Shown here: in pieces, positions 1-9,148 of the stretch
How the letters are laid out: every line of letters begins with the position of its first letter
Position numbering within the stretch: the first letter of the stretch is position 1
Source: an uncultured Christensenellaceae bacterium
GTDB taxonomy: Bacteria > Bacillota > Clostridia > Christensenellales > Borkfalkiaceae
Direction: 5' to 3'
DNA: 64,000 nt
Assembly (NCBI GenBank): GCA_910589015.1
Contig: CAJUSA010000008.1
Span: forward strand, 14,559-78,558
Made by a program: the position numbers and the translations under genes
The notes under the pieces: model-generated
The model's input: the letters and a program-made list of their open reading frames with translations, nothing else
Told to the model about the DNA's origin: nothing
Databases searched by the model: none

Positions 1-642
1 ATCGGCGGAACGGGTTCGAGCAAAACGTCGCTCGTCAATCTTATTTCGCGGCTTTACGACGTGAGCGAAGGCGGCGTGAGCGTGGGCGGACTCGACGTGC
101 GCGAATACGACCTCACGGCGTTGCGCAATCAGGTTGCCGTCGTGTTGCAGAAGAACGTGTTGTTCTCGGGCACGATCAAAGAAAATCTCAGATGGGGCAA
201 CGAGAATGCTACCGAGGAAGAAATGGTCGAAGCCTGCAAGCTGGCGCAGGCGGACGAGTTTATCTCGAACTTCCCGCAGGGTTACGATACTTATATCGAA
301 CAGGGTGGCACGAACGTTTCGGGCGGGCAGAAACAGCGCCTTTGCATTGCGCGCGCTCTTTTGAAAAAACCGAAAGTACTGATTTTAGACGATTCGACTT
401 CGGCGGTCGATACCAAGACCGACGCGCTTATCCGAAAGGGGTTCAAGCAGTTTATCCCCGAAACGACCAAGATCATCATTGCGCAACGCACGTCTTCGGT
501 CGAGGACGCCGACCGTATTATCGTCATGGAAAGCGGCAAAATCAACGGCATCGGCACGCATAAAGAATTGTTGAAGAGCAACAAGATCTATGCCGAAGTG
601 TATCATTCGCAGAATAAAGGAGGGAAAAAAGATGAGGAATAA
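1..642 (+). CDS. ABC exporter subunit with degenerate ATP site (5'-truncated)
   Basis: The fragment is the nucleotide-binding domain of an ABC exporter half-transporter. Its membrane domain lies before the window. Reading is open from base 1, with Walker A GGTGSSKTS at the very start, signature VSGGQ and Walker B VLILDDSTSAVD. The usual catalytic Glu after Walker B is Asp, and the switch His of the H-loop is Gln (IIAQR in place of the usual VIAHR), so this is the degenerate site of a heterodimer. The stop overlaps the next gene by 11 bases; that gene supplies the canonical partner, as in TM287/288- or BmrCD-like exporters. Substrate cannot be read from sequence; drug or lipid export is the usual role. 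Confidence 0.93.
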   Translation: MGGTGSSKTSLVNLISRLYDVSEGGVSVGGLDVREYDLTALRNQVAVVLQKNVLFSGTIKENLRWGNENATEEEMVEACKLAQADEFISNFPQGYDTYIEQGGTNVSGGQKQRLCIARALLKKPKVLILDDSTSAVDTKTDALIRKGFKQFIPETTKIIIAQRTSSVEDADRIIVMESGKINGIGTHKELLKSNKIYAEVYHSQNKGGKKDEE

Positions 643-2581
643 TCCTTCCGGCAAAAGACCGCCCGTCCGCAAGGGCGTGCTCGGCAGAGTCATCAAGTCG
701 GTTTTTCACTTCTATCCCGCGATGATGACGGTTGCGTTGCTGTGTATTATCTTCAACGCCGTAGTGAGTTCTCTGCCGTCCATTTTCATGCAACAGATTT
801 TTGCGGTCATCGAAGAAGCCATCAAAGACAGCACCGTGCCTGCCGCTTCGGTCTGGGCGGTGTACGGCGGCAAGGTCGTCACGGCGATGTGCATTCTTAT
901 CGGGCTTTATGTGCTTTCGCTCATCTCGTGCGCGGTTTACAAACAGCTTATGGCGATCATTACGCAGGGATATCTCAATAAAATGCGCGACAGCATGTTC
1001 AACGGCATGCAGGATCTGCCCATCCGCTATTTCGATACGCACAACCACGGCGATATCATGAGTTATTACACGAACGATATCGATACGTTGCGCCAGATGG
1101 TATCCGAAAGTTTGCCGCAGCTTTTAACCTCGGCGATCATGGTGCTCACGCTGTTCGGCATTATGATTTATTACAGCATCTGGCTCACGCTCATCGTGCT
1201 TGCGGGAATCGCCTTCATTATTCTCGTAACGAAAATCGTCGGCGGCGGCGCGGCAAAGTACTTTATCGGTCAGCAGCGCGCCGTTGCAAAGGCCGAGGGC
1301 TTTATCGAAGAATACATGAACGGACAAAAAGTCGTCAAAGTGTTCTGCCATGAAGAAGAGGCGAAACGCGATTTCGATAAAGTGAACGATTATCTCTTCG
1401 ATCAGTCGAACCGCGCCAACCGTTATGCCAACATGCTCATGCCCATTTTAGGCAATATCGGGCATGTGGTGTACGTCATCATTGCGATCGTCGGCGGCGT
1501 GTTTATCCTTAACGGCGTGCAAAACGTCGGCATCGGTACATTGTTCGACGAAAAACTGCTCGTGTTCAGCGCAGGGGCGCTCGTTGTTCCCTTCCTGCAA
1601 ATGTCGCGGCAGTTCTCGAATAATATCAATCAGGTGTCGCAACAGATCAACTCGGTCGTCATGGGTCTTGCGGGCGCGAGCCGCGTATTCGATCTCATCG
1701 ACGAGAAACCCGAAGTGGACGACGGTTACGTCACCCTCGTCAACGCCAAAGAAATCGACGGGCAGATCGTCGAGTGCGAAGAACGCACGGGCATGTGGGC
1801 GTGGCGTCATCCGCATTCCGCCGACGGTTCGGTTACGTATACCAAACTGCAAGGCGACGTCACCATGACCGAGGTCGACTTCGGTTACACCGACGATAAA
1901 ATCGTGTTGCACGACGTATCGCTCTACGCCAAACCGGGGCAGAAAGTGGCGTTCGTCGGCGCGACGGGCGCGGGCAAGACAACGATTACAAATCTTTTAA
2001 CGCGCTTTTACGACATTGCGGACGGTAAAATCCGTTACGACGGCATCAATATCAATAAGATCAAAAAATCGGCGTTGCGCCGATCGCTCGGCATGGTATT
2101 GCAGGATACGAATTTGTTCACGGGTACGGTCATGGATAATATCCGTTACGGCAATCTGGATGCGACCGATGAAGAATGTATCGCCGCGGCGAAACTTGCG
2201 GGCGCGGACGACTTTATCACGCGGCTGCCCGAAGGGTATCAGACCATGCTGCATCAGAACGGATCGAACCTCTCGCAGGGACAGCGGCAGCTTCTTTCGA
2301 TTGCGCGCGCCGCGGTCGCCGATCCGCCCGTCATGATTTTAGACGAGGCGACAAGCTCGATCGATACCCGCACCGAAGAGATCGTGCAACGGGGCATGGA
2401 TAAGCTTATGGAAGGCAGAACGGTGTTCGTCATTGCGCACCGTCTTTCCACGGTCAAGAATTCCAACGTGATCATGGTGCTCGAACACGGCAGGGTCATC
2501 GAACGCGGCACACACGAACAGCTCATTGCCGAAAAAGGGCAGTATTATCAGCTTTACACGGGCGCGTTTGAATTAGAGTAA
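632..2581 (+). CDS. ABC exporter subunit, permease plus canonical ATPase
   Basis: A 649-residue half-transporter with an N-terminal six-helix exporter domain (about residues 25-340) and a C-terminal ATPase domain. Walker A is GATGAGKTT, the signature is the variant LSQGQ, Walker B is MILDEATSSID with the catalytic Glu, and the H-loop His is present (VIAHR). It should form a heterodimer with the preceding degenerate subunit and provide the working ATP site. I place the start at ATG 632 rather than at an upstream in-frame codon because AAAGGAGGG sits just before it, inside the end of the previous gene. A stretch of about 60 residues between the two domains is longer than in typical family members. 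Confidence 0.93.
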   Translation: MRNNPSGKRPPVRKGVLGRVIKSVFHFYPAMMTVALLCIIFNAVVSSLPSIFMQQIFAVIEEAIKDSTVPAASVWAVYGGKVVTAMCILIGLYVLSLISCAVYKQLMAIITQGYLNKMRDSMFNGMQDLPIRYFDTHNHGDIMSYYTNDIDTLRQMVSESLPQLLTSAIMVLTLFGIMIYYSIWLTLIVLAGIAFIILVTKIVGGGAAKYFIGQQRAVAKAEGFIEEYMNGQKVVKVFCHEEEAKRDFDKVNDYLFDQSNRANRYANMLMPILGNIGHVVYVIIAIVGGVFILNGVQNVGIGTLFDEKLLVFSAGALVVPFLQMSRQFSNNINQVSQQINSVVMGLAGASRVFDLIDEKPEVDDGYVTLVNAKEIDGQIVECEERTGMWAWRHPHSADGSVTYTKLQGDVTMTEVDFGYTDDKIVLHDVSLYAKPGQKVAFVGATGAGKTTITNLLTRFYDIADGKIRYDGININKIKKSALRRSLGMVLQDTNLFTGTVMDNIRYGNLDATDEECIAAAKLAGADDFITRLPEGYQTMLHQNGSNLSQGQRQLLSIARAAVADPPVMILDEATSSIDTRTEEIVQRGMDKLMEGRTVFVIAHRLSTVKNSNVIMVLEHGRVIERGTHEQLIAEKGQYYQLYTGAFELE

Positions 2582-2607
2582 AAGAAAAGGGGGAATTATT
2601 CCCCCTT

Positions 2608-2635
2608 GCCCCCCTTTTGAAAGGGGGCTTTTTTT
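2608..2635 (+). terminator. Intrinsic terminator of the first ABC operon
   Basis: A G/C-run hairpin (GCCCCC paired with GGGGGC) is followed by seven T. A second weaker CCCCC/GGGGG pair lies just before it. Confidence 0.8.
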
Positions 2636-2639
2636 ATGC

Positions 2640-2695
2640 AGGATTCTTCGGTTTCGCTCAGAATGACAGAAGGCAGGTTCAGAATGACAATAATT
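2640..2695. repeat. Dispersed GAATGAC repeat, copy 1
   Basis: GGATTCTTCGGTTTCGCTCA, then GAATGAC, then a second CAGAATGAC. The same words recur near 36.65 kb and 63.92 kb. The copy runs into the 3' end of the following leftward gene and supplies its last few codons and stop. Confidence 0.7.
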
Positions 2696-3329
2696 CTTTG
2701 AACGAAACGATATAACGGTCGGCGGCGGCGCGAAGTTGTTCCCGTTCGGCAAGAGACGATTCGTCTTCTACCGCAACGGTATAAAACCCTGCCGCTTTTG
2801 CGCTTTTGATCCCCACGAGAATGTCTTCGAAAACCGCGCATTCGTGCGGGGGAACGCCTAACCGTTTCGCCGTTTCAAGGTAAACGTCGGGGTAGCTTTT
2901 CGGTTTGGTTTCTTCGGTCGTGACGATCGCGTCGAAACAATCCGCAATGCCGCACCGCGCGAAAACGTGCAAATAGAGCGCCTGTTTGCTCGACGTGGCG
3001 ATCCCCGTTTTTATTCCCTTTGCCCGCAACGCAAAGAGATATTCGTATGCAAAGGGTTTGAGCTGCACGTCGTTTTCGTAGGCGTTTACCGTCATGTCGA
3101 ACCATTCGCGCATGATCGTCTGTTCGCATTCGGGCAGAGAAAACCGCGTTTTCGTGTAGGCTGCCGCCTCTGGAAAGTTGCGGCATTTGATTTCGTCGTG
3201 ATAATCTTCGGGCATGGGAATGCCACGTTTGCTTAAAAAGGCCCGGTCGACTTCCGTCCACACGCCCATGCTGTCGAACAGCGTGCCGTCCAGATCGAAA
3301 ATCGCGCCGCGTATCGGTAATTCTTTCAT
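2679..3329 (-). CDS. HAD-superfamily sugar-phosphatase/phosphomutase-like hydrolase
   Basis: A 216-residue HAD hydrolase of the beta-phosphoglucomutase/phosphatase type. Motif I is FDLDGTLFDSMG with both catalytic Asp; motif II is the TSS of GIATSSKQAL; the motif III Lys is in KPKSYPDVYLETAKRLG; the acidic motif IV is VFEDILVGIKSAKAAG. The helical cap between motifs I and II fits subfamily I. Substrate is unknown, most likely a small phosphorylated sugar or nucleotide. I chose ATG 3329 over the upstream in-frame start because the promoter -10 box ends six bases before it, which predicts a leaderless message. The final codons come from a dispersed repeat. Confidence 0.88.
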   Translation of the reverse strand: MKELPIRGAIFDLDGTLFDSMGVWTEVDRAFLSKRGIPMPEDYHDEIKCRNFPEAAAYTKTRFSLPECEQTIMREWFDMTVNAYENDVQLKPFAYEYLFALRAKGIKTGIATSSKQALYLHVFARCGIADCFDAIVTTEETKPKSYPDVYLETAKRLGVPPHECAVFEDILVGIKSAKAAGFYTVAVEDESSLAEREQLRAAADRYIVSFKELLSF

Positions 3330-3335
3330 AATGCG

Positions 3336-3364
3336 ATTATAACACAAAAAAAGGCGTTATGCAA
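3336..3364 (-). promoter_or_regulatory. Promoter of the HAD gene, predicted leaderless
   Basis: TTGCAT, 17-base spacer, TATAAT. The -10 ends six bases before the ATG, so the expected transcription start falls on the A of the start codon, and no ribosome site is visible. Confidence 0.65.
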
Positions 3365-3396
3365 CCCAAAGTTGACAAATCGCAACGGCAAGTAGG

Positions 3397-3425
3397 TTGT
3401 GTTGCGCACGGCTTTATGGTATGAT
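3397..3425 (+). promoter_or_regulatory. Promoter of the XRE membrane regulator
   Basis: TTGTGT, 17-base spacer, TATGAT, followed by AGAGAGGTG as ribosome site before ATG 3455. It diverges from the HAD promoter. Confidence 0.55.
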
Positions 3426-3454
3426 GGTTACAAACTTGCAAGAGAGGTGTAAAA

Positions 3455-4246
3455 ATGACGACGGGCGAAAAAATATACGCCGCGCGCAAAAAAGCGGGCA
3501 TGACGCAGGAAGAGCTTGCCGACAGGTTGGGCGTATCGCGGCAGGCGGTGAGCAAATGGGAATCGGATGCGGCTTATCCCGAAACGGATAAAATCGTGGA
3601 ACTGTGTAAATTGTTTGCGCTTTCCGCAGATGATTTGCTGCTCGGGGCGGAGAGCGCGCCGCGCAAAGATCCCGCAACGGAAGAACGGCACGAAGAGAAT
3701 AAAGAACGGAAACCCTTATTCGATTGGAACGAACTGCATTTCGAATACGTTTCGAAAACGCGTATCGGCGGTCTGCCGCTCGTGCACGTCAATTTCGGAT
3801 TGGGACACTATCGCGCGAAAGGTATCTTTGCAATCGGCAACGTGGCGACGGGTCTGATTGCGATCGGGTTTGTCAGCGTCGGACTGATCGGCTGGGGGTT
3901 GCTCTCTTTGGGACTCTTGGCGTTCGGCGCGATCGCGTTGGGGCTGCTCTTCGGCGCGGGTGGCGTGGCGACGGGCGTGCTTGCCTTCGGCGGCGTGGCG
4001 ATCGGCGTCATGTGTTTCGGAGGCGTGACGGTGGGCTATATCGCCGTGGGCGGATGCGCGGTCGGGCACGTTGCGCTGGGCGGATATGCGCAGGGATTTT
4101 ACGCCGTCGGGCAGACGGGCGCAAGCGGAACGCATGCCTTCGTCATGCCCGAAGAATACGAAAATCTTTGCTCATATGCGAATATGCACATACACGGTTG
4201 GTTGGGCGAATTTATCAAGAGCGTTGCCCGCAATTTGTGCGGATAA
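3455..4246 (+). CDS. XRE-family regulator with glycine-periodic membrane tail
   Basis: A 263-residue protein. Residues 1-65 form an XRE helix-turn-helix (MTQEELADRLGVSRQAVSKW) of the kind followed by a short dimerisation region. After a charged linker, residues about 115-225 are hydrophobic with Gly almost every fifth position (GxxxxG; for example GVATGVLAFGGVAIGVMCFG). No charged residues break this stretch, so it is probably membrane-embedded or a tight Gly-packed repeat. Such one-protein regulators are presumed to sense membrane or cell-envelope state, but the signal is not known. It is monocistronic with its own promoter, facing an ABC operon on the other strand. Confidence 0.85.
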   Translation: MTTGEKIYAARKKAGMTQEELADRLGVSRQAVSKWESDAAYPETDKIVELCKLFALSADDLLLGAESAPRKDPATEERHEENKERKPLFDWNELHFEYVSKTRIGGLPLVHVNFGLGHYRAKGIFAIGNVATGLIAIGFVSVGLIGWGLLSLGLLAFGAIALGLLFGAGGVATGVLAFGGVAIGVMCFGGVTVGYIAVGGCAVGHVALGGYAQGFYAVGQTGASGTHAFVMPEEYENLCSYANMHIHGWLGEFIKSVARNLCG

Positions 4247-4250
4247 CAAA

Positions 4251-4280
4251 AAAGGCGGACGCAGACGCGCCCGCTTTTCG
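4251..4280. terminator. Weak bidirectional terminator between convergent genes
   Basis: AAAAGGCGG and CGCCCGCTTTTC form an imperfect stem with A and T runs on the two sides, between the convergent XRE gene and ABC operon. Confidence 0.45.
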
Positions 4281-4286
4281 TTTTAT

Positions 4287-6077
4287 TTATACGGTAGCGG
4301 AACGGATCATTTTCGCGTAATAGCCGTCTATCGCCATCAGTTCTTCGTGCGTGCCCTGTTCTTTGATCATACCTTCGTCGATAAACACGATCTTATCGGC
4401 GCCGCGAATGGTGGAAAGGCGGTGAGCGATCACGAAACTCGTCCTGCCTTTGAGCAGCGTTTTCAAACTGTTTTGCACCTCGCGTTCGGTTTGCGTGTCG
4501 ATATGGCTTGTCGCCTCGTCGAGCACGATCATTTTCGGATCGGCAAGAATGAGCCGCGCAAACGAAAGCAGTTGCCGTTCGCCGCCCGAAAGGGCGGAGT
4601 TTTCGGAAAGGAAGGTTTCATAGCCCTGCGGCAGCCGTTGTATAAACCCGTCGGCGTAAGCCGCCTTCGCCGCCGCTATGCACGCTTCGTCGCTCGCCTG
4701 CGGGCGGGCAAAGCGGATATTTTCCATGACTGTTCCGCTGAACAGATAGGTATCCTGCATCATGGCGCCCACGTTTTCGCGCAGCGAGCGCAGGGTATAT
4801 TCTTTTACGTCTTTTCCGTCGATCGTCACGGTTCCGCCGTTTACGTCGTAAAAGCGGCTGAGCAGATTGACGACGGTCGTCTTGCCCGAACCCGTCGCGC
4901 CCACGATTGCCACCGTCTGCCCCGCGTCGGCGTGCAACGTAAAATCTTTGAGCACGGGAATACCTTCGATGTACGAAAAATCCACATGGTTAAACGCGAC
5001 GTCGCCGCGGCAGTGTTCGAGCGGCACGGCGCCTTCTTCGTCGCAGATTTCCACGGGTGTATCGATGGTGTCGTAGATCCGTTCGAGGTTGGTGGTGAGC
5101 GTGAACACGTCGGAAATGCTCGTGCACACGTCGCCCAGACTTCCCGTCACTTCATCGAGCGTGGAAGAGATCGCAACGAGCGTGGCGAGGGGAAGGGCAA
5201 ATCCGTTTAAGAGCAGGAACAGGGATACGCCGTAGGCGATGATCACGCAGGCGGCTTTCGTAAATCCGTGCGCCAGCGGAAAAAAGGCTTCGCGCACATG
5301 CGTCGTGCGCATGAACGCCTTGGCGTATTCGTCGTATAATTCCTGCGCGGCTTTTCCGTTCAGTGCGCCGCGGTTATACGAACGCACGACTTCCGCGCCG
5401 TTGATGTTTTCGGCGACGAACGCCGTGTAGTTGGAATTCTTGTTGCGGTCGCGCCCTGCGCGGACGTGCACGGCTCTGCCGAGCGCGAGCATGGCGGCGG
5501 TAAAGGGGATCAGCGAGAGCACGACCGCGCCGCCTACGCGCCAGTCGAGCGCGACGAGAAGGACGCACCCGACGAGAATGCTGCATGCGAAATAGAGCAG
5601 CGAATAAAAGAGTTGCGAAAAGAGTTCGGCGAGTTCGTCGATGTAGTTTGTGGCGCGCACGAGGATCTTGCCCGTCGCGTGCGTATCGAAATATCGGAAG
5701 GAAAGTTTTGTGACGTGCGTAAAAAATTCCTCGCGCAGACCCGCGCAAACAAGACTTGTAAACTTATTCGGGATCAGCACTTCAAAGTAATAGCCGATCA
5801 CCTGCGCGACCCAGACGACGGCGAGTGCGCCCGTCACGACGGCGGCGCATGCGAAAAAGTCGCCGCGCAGTTCGCCGCTTTCGGGGAAGACCAGCCCCAC
5901 GACGAGCGAATACAGCAGCCCCGGCACGAGCGACACGGCGCTTGTAAACAGTTCGATGACGATACTGCCCCAAAATTCCTTTTTGTGGCGGTATGCACGC
6001 TTGAAGATGCGCACAAACATCGAAAAACGGAAGGTTTCGCGTATGGCTTCGTCCTGATAGTAGAGATTATTGCGCAT
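4287..6077 (-). CDS. ABC exporter subunit, canonical ATPase
   Basis: A 596-residue half-transporter. The N-terminal exporter membrane domain is followed by an ATPase domain with Walker A GATGSGKTT, signature LSGGE, Walker B MIVLDEATSHID carrying the catalytic Glu, and H-loop VIAHRLS. It is the second gene of a leftward pair; its start overlaps the end of the upstream subunit by 11 bases, so the two are translationally coupled and should form a heterodimer. I chose ATG 6077 because GAGGTG lies seven bases upstream; the longer reading frame has no ribosome site. Its closest functional analogues are YheH/YheI-type multidrug exporters; the substrate is unknown. Confidence 0.93.
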   Translation of the reverse strand: MRNNLYYQDEAIRETFRFSMFVRIFKRAYRHKKEFWGSIVIELFTSAVSLVPGLLYSLVVGLVFPESGELRGDFFACAAVVTGALAVVWVAQVIGYYFEVLIPNKFTSLVCAGLREEFFTHVTKLSFRYFDTHATGKILVRATNYIDELAELFSQLFYSLLYFACSILVGCVLLVALDWRVGGAVVLSLIPFTAAMLALGRAVHVRAGRDRNKNSNYTAFVAENINGAEVVRSYNRGALNGKAAQELYDEYAKAFMRTTHVREAFFPLAHGFTKAACVIIAYGVSLFLLLNGFALPLATLVAISSTLDEVTGSLGDVCTSISDVFTLTTNLERIYDTIDTPVEICDEEGAVPLEHCRGDVAFNHVDFSYIEGIPVLKDFTLHADAGQTVAIVGATGSGKTTVVNLLSRFYDVNGGTVTIDGKDVKEYTLRSLRENVGAMMQDTYLFSGTVMENIRFARPQASDEACIAAAKAAYADGFIQRLPQGYETFLSENSALSGGERQLLSFARLILADPKMIVLDEATSHIDTQTEREVQNSLKTLLKGRTSFVIAHRLSTIRGADKIVFIDEGMIKEQGTHEELMAIDGYYAKMIRSATV

Positions 6078-7863
6078 ACGCCACCTCGTTCGCCTGCCGT
6101 TTATAGATTTCCGCAAAGTTGCCGTTCAGGGCGAGAAGCTCTTCGAAACTGCCGCGCTCGACGATTTTCCCCCGATCGAGAAAGATGATCTCGTCGCAGT
6201 CTTTGAGGGCGGCGGCGCGGTGCGTCACCGTGACGCGCGTCTTTTCGCCGCAGGCATGTTCGAGGTTTTGCATGACTTTGCGCTCGGTATCCAAATCGAG
6301 CGCGCTCGTCACGTCGTCGAAGAGCAGCACGGGCGCGTTCTTGTAGAGGGCGCGCGCAATCGAAACACGCTGTTTCTGCCCGCCCGAAAGCCCGAATCCC
6401 TTTTCCCCGACCGTCGTATCGTAGCCTTCGGGAAAACGGCTTACAAATTCGTCTACTTCGGCAAGACCGCCTGCCCGCAACATGTCCTCTTGCGTGCCGT
6501 AGGGGTCGTAGAGCGCGATATTCGCCGCGATCGTATTGGAAAAGAGGAACACGTTCTGCATGGCGTACGAATATGTGCGCGCAAGCGCGTCGCGGTCGTA
6601 ATCGTGCAACGGTTTTCCGTCGAGCGCGATCGTGCCTTCGTCGTATTCCGCAAAGCCCTGCATGAGTTTGAGCAACAGCGTTTTTCCGCTGCCCGTTCTG
6701 CCCATAACGCCTAATTTCTTGCCGTACGGCAGTTCGAGGTCGATGCGGTCGAGGGCATAGACGTCGCCGTTTTTCACCGAAACGTTTTTGAACGAGAGGG
6801 CGGGCGCAGACGAAGGAAGGTCGTTTCCGTAACGCTCTGCCACCTCGTCGCGATCGTTCAGGAAACCGAACAGCCGTTTCCCGCTCACGAGGTTGTTTTG
6901 CATGTTGTTAAAGCAATGCAACAGCCCCGTAAACTGCCACATGAGCATGCCGAGGTAGCCGATCGTCGCCGTAAAATCGCCCGCTGTGATCTTTTGGTTG
7001 TAACCGAGATAGATGCCGAGGCAGACTTCCCCGAGGAAGATCGCCGCGCGCAATCCCCAGGTTGCGATCTGCCGCACGCCGAAGAGGTCGCCCCGCCGCA
7101 ACCAGCTCTTCATCAGTGTACGGTTGTCGGTGTCGAAGCGTTTTTCGCGTTCCTCTTCCCGTGCAAACGATGCCACCGTGCGGATCCCGTAGATGCTTTC
7201 CTGCACCGTAGTGGTGAGCGCGGCGTTCTCTTCGCGCATACGGTCGAAGAGGCGGGAAAACTTTTTTTGGAAGGCGATCGCCGTGAACAGCGTTGCAAGT
7301 CCGCCCAGGAAGGGCAGGAAGAGCAGAAGGTAGTTGATCTTGCACAGGAACACCGAACTGACGACGATGTAAAAGAGGTTGTCGAGGGTGAATTGCAGGT
7401 TTTCGGTGTAGAAACTGCGCACGCGGCGCGCGTCGCTTGTAGTGATCAGCACAAGATCGCCCGAAGAATAGCGTGCAAGCAGGGGCGCGCTCGCCCCGTT
7501 CACTTTGTTCAAAGCGTCGGTGCGCATCGCCTTTTCGCTCTTCATCGCAAAGTAGTGCGCTAAATTCCACTTTAAGTAAAAGCAGATAAAAAAGAGCACG
7601 GCGAACAGGGCGAGCGTGGCGGCAAGGATCCCGAAAATCCGCACGGGATCGGTTTCGTGCTCGACGAGGAAGAGGAAAATACTGCCGTTCTGCACGCTCT
7701 CGGCGCCTAAAAGGGGATTGATCACCCTGTCGACCATGAGCGAGATGACCTGCGGCGTGACGAGCAGAATGACGATCCGCATCAAGCCGAACAACGTGGC
7801 GAGGATCTGCACGGGCAGATATTTTTTGAAATAGGGGAAGGAACTGCGAATAAATTCTTTCAT
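6067..7863 (-). CDS. ABC exporter subunit with Asp in place of catalytic Glu
   Basis: A 598-residue half-transporter: membrane domain about residues 1-310, ATPase domain after that. Walker A is GRTGSGKTL, the signature LSGGQ, and Walker B VLLFDDVTSALD, with Asp where the catalytic Glu should be. The H-loop His is kept (TVTHR). It is therefore the weaker ATP site of the heterodimer made with the downstream subunit. AAGGAAA precedes the ATG. Together with the truncated pair at the window start, this locus holds two separate heterodimeric exporters, with different erosion patterns in their degenerate sites. Confidence 0.92.
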   Translation of the reverse strand: MKEFIRSSFPYFKKYLPVQILATLFGLMRIVILLVTPQVISLMVDRVINPLLGAESVQNGSIFLFLVEHETDPVRIFGILAATLALFAVLFFICFYLKWNLAHYFAMKSEKAMRTDALNKVNGASAPLLARYSSGDLVLITTSDARRVRSFYTENLQFTLDNLFYIVVSSVFLCKINYLLLFLPFLGGLATLFTAIAFQKKFSRLFDRMREENAALTTTVQESIYGIRTVASFAREEEREKRFDTDNRTLMKSWLRRGDLFGVRQIATWGLRAAIFLGEVCLGIYLGYNQKITAGDFTATIGYLGMLMWQFTGLLHCFNNMQNNLVSGKRLFGFLNDRDEVAERYGNDLPSSAPALSFKNVSVKNGDVYALDRIDLELPYGKKLGVMGRTGSGKTLLLKLMQGFAEYDEGTIALDGKPLHDYDRDALARTYSYAMQNVFLFSNTIAANIALYDPYGTQEDMLRAGGLAEVDEFVSRFPEGYDTTVGEKGFGLSGGQKQRVSIARALYKNAPVLLFDDVTSALDLDTERKVMQNLEHACGEKTRVTVTHRAAALKDCDEIIFLDRGKIVERGSFEELLALNGNFAEIYKRQANEVAYAQ

Positions 7864-7892
7864 GGCTGTTTCCTTTTTTATAGCGCATCATC

Positions 7893-7921
7893 AGTATATC
7901 ACACGCGATTGAGCATTGCAA
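7893..7921 (-). promoter_or_regulatory. Promoter of the leftward ABC pair
   Basis: TTGCAA, 17-base spacer, TATACT, about 30 bases before the ATG at 7863. Confidence 0.6.
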
Positions 7922-7946
7922 GATATTTTTCGGGTTTATCAACCGC

Positions 7947-7975
7947 TTGTTTTTTTGTTCCCGATATGTTAGAAT
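7947..7975 (+). promoter_or_regulatory. Promoter of the membrane protein at 8013
   Basis: TTGTTT, 17-base spacer, TAGAAT. It is back to back with the ABC promoter. Confidence 0.55.
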
Positions 7976-8012
7976 GGTTTCGGATAAAACGGTAATTGAA
8001 CGGAGTTGTGAT

Positions 8013-9140
8013 ATGGATAAGGATTCCGGAAAAGTTTTATATGAATACAGCGACGCAAAGCACGCTCTTGATATGACGAAAAGCGAAAGACGGCGGTATA
8101 TCAAATCTTTTACGGCGGTATGGATTATGATCTGCGTCTTGCTGTTGACTGTTTGGTGTATTGTAAATTGTGTGCTCGACGTGCGGCTTTACGGCAATTC
8201 CGCGATAAAAAGCTACGTCGTGCTGTTTATCGTGCTCGGCGTTATCTTGTTGATTACAGCATTAACCGTTTTTGGCTTGTGGGGCGTGTTTATGCGCAAA
8301 GTAAGTAAAAGTTACCGCCCGCACAAAATAGAATCGCGTCAAAGAATGGAAGAATTGCATAGCGAGTTTCAGGCAATCGACGCGCATAAAAGCCGTGAAA
8401 ACGCATTGACGATTTACGGCGACCGCATTGTAATCAAAACAAAAGGGGCAGACCGCGTGATCGACAGAAATGAGCTTTCCGCCTGCTCGATGATAAAATC
8501 AAATCTGGGGATCTATCTTGTGTTTTGCATCAGAAATAATACCGAAAAGATACCCGTCGGTTGTTTACTGCCCCGTCCCGATGCGTATTTGCTGAAAAAG
8601 TATCTGGGTGATCAATTAGAGGAAATAAAAGTACCCGAAACCAAACGCCGCTCGAAAAAGAAAGAAGCGGATGACGTCGCAGGACATCATGAAAGAAACC
8701 ATGCAACGGGCGGCAAAACGAAGGGCGGTTCGGAACGGCCGCCAATCGAGAAGAGCGCGCTTTTCGCGGGCGCGGCTTGTATCGCCGTCGGGATAGCGGT
8801 CACGCTTTTGGGATATTTTCACGTTATGGGCGATATGCCCGCGATCGTCGGCGGCTTCCCGATCGGATTGGGTATGCTTTTCACCGTTCTCGCTTTTTAC
8901 AGATTTGAAATCGTCAACGTCTTTGTGATAAAGGTTGCAGTGGCGGCATTGTTCATTTTTATGGGCACAATGTTTCTTATCGTCATAGAGGAAGGCGTAA
9001 CGAATGCGCCCGTAACGTTCGCATCGCTTTTGCGCCATCCGACGTTTTATGCGTTGGCGTGTCTGTTCTTCGTTTCCGTCGGAATATCGTTTATCCCGAA
9101 CGCGATCAAATCGCTTGCGGAATATATCAAATACAGATAA
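8013..9140 (+). CDS. Six-helix membrane protein of unknown function
   Basis: A 375-residue protein I do not recognise with certainty. Two membrane helices lie at about residues 32-56 and 68-90. A cytoplasmic part of about 120 residues follows, with a beta-rich segment (LTIYGDRIVIKTKGADRVID) resembling the YcxB/PH-like domain seen beside two helices in other Bacillota proteins. Then come a basic linker (KRRSKKK), a histidine/glycine patch, and four further helices near the C-terminus. The start at ATG 8013 follows a weak CGGAG. It is a single gene ending in a strong terminator shared with the convergent transketolase operon. The YcxB-like reading is an inference from shape only. Confidence 0.7.
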   Translation: MDKDSGKVLYEYSDAKHALDMTKSERRRYIKSFTAVWIMICVLLLTVWCIVNCVLDVRLYGNSAIKSYVVLFIVLGVILLITALTVFGLWGVFMRKVSKSYRPHKIESRQRMEELHSEFQAIDAHKSRENALTIYGDRIVIKTKGADRVIDRNELSACSMIKSNLGIYLVFCIRNNTEKIPVGCLLPRPDAYLLKKYLGDQLEEIKVPETKRRSKKKEADDVAGHHERNHATGGKTKGGSERPPIEKSALFAGAACIAVGIAVTLLGYFHVMGDMPAIVGGFPIGLGMLFTVLAFYRFEIVNVFVIKVAVAALFIFMGTMFLIVIEEGVTNAPVTFASLLRHPTFYALACLFFVSVGISFIPNAIKSLAEYIKYR

Positions 9141-9148
9141 CGAGTGTA

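Noticed and set aside
4071..5210. A 379-codon rightward open frame
   Set aside because: It starts inside the XRE gene and continues antisense to an ABC subunit; no ribosome site and shadow-like composition.
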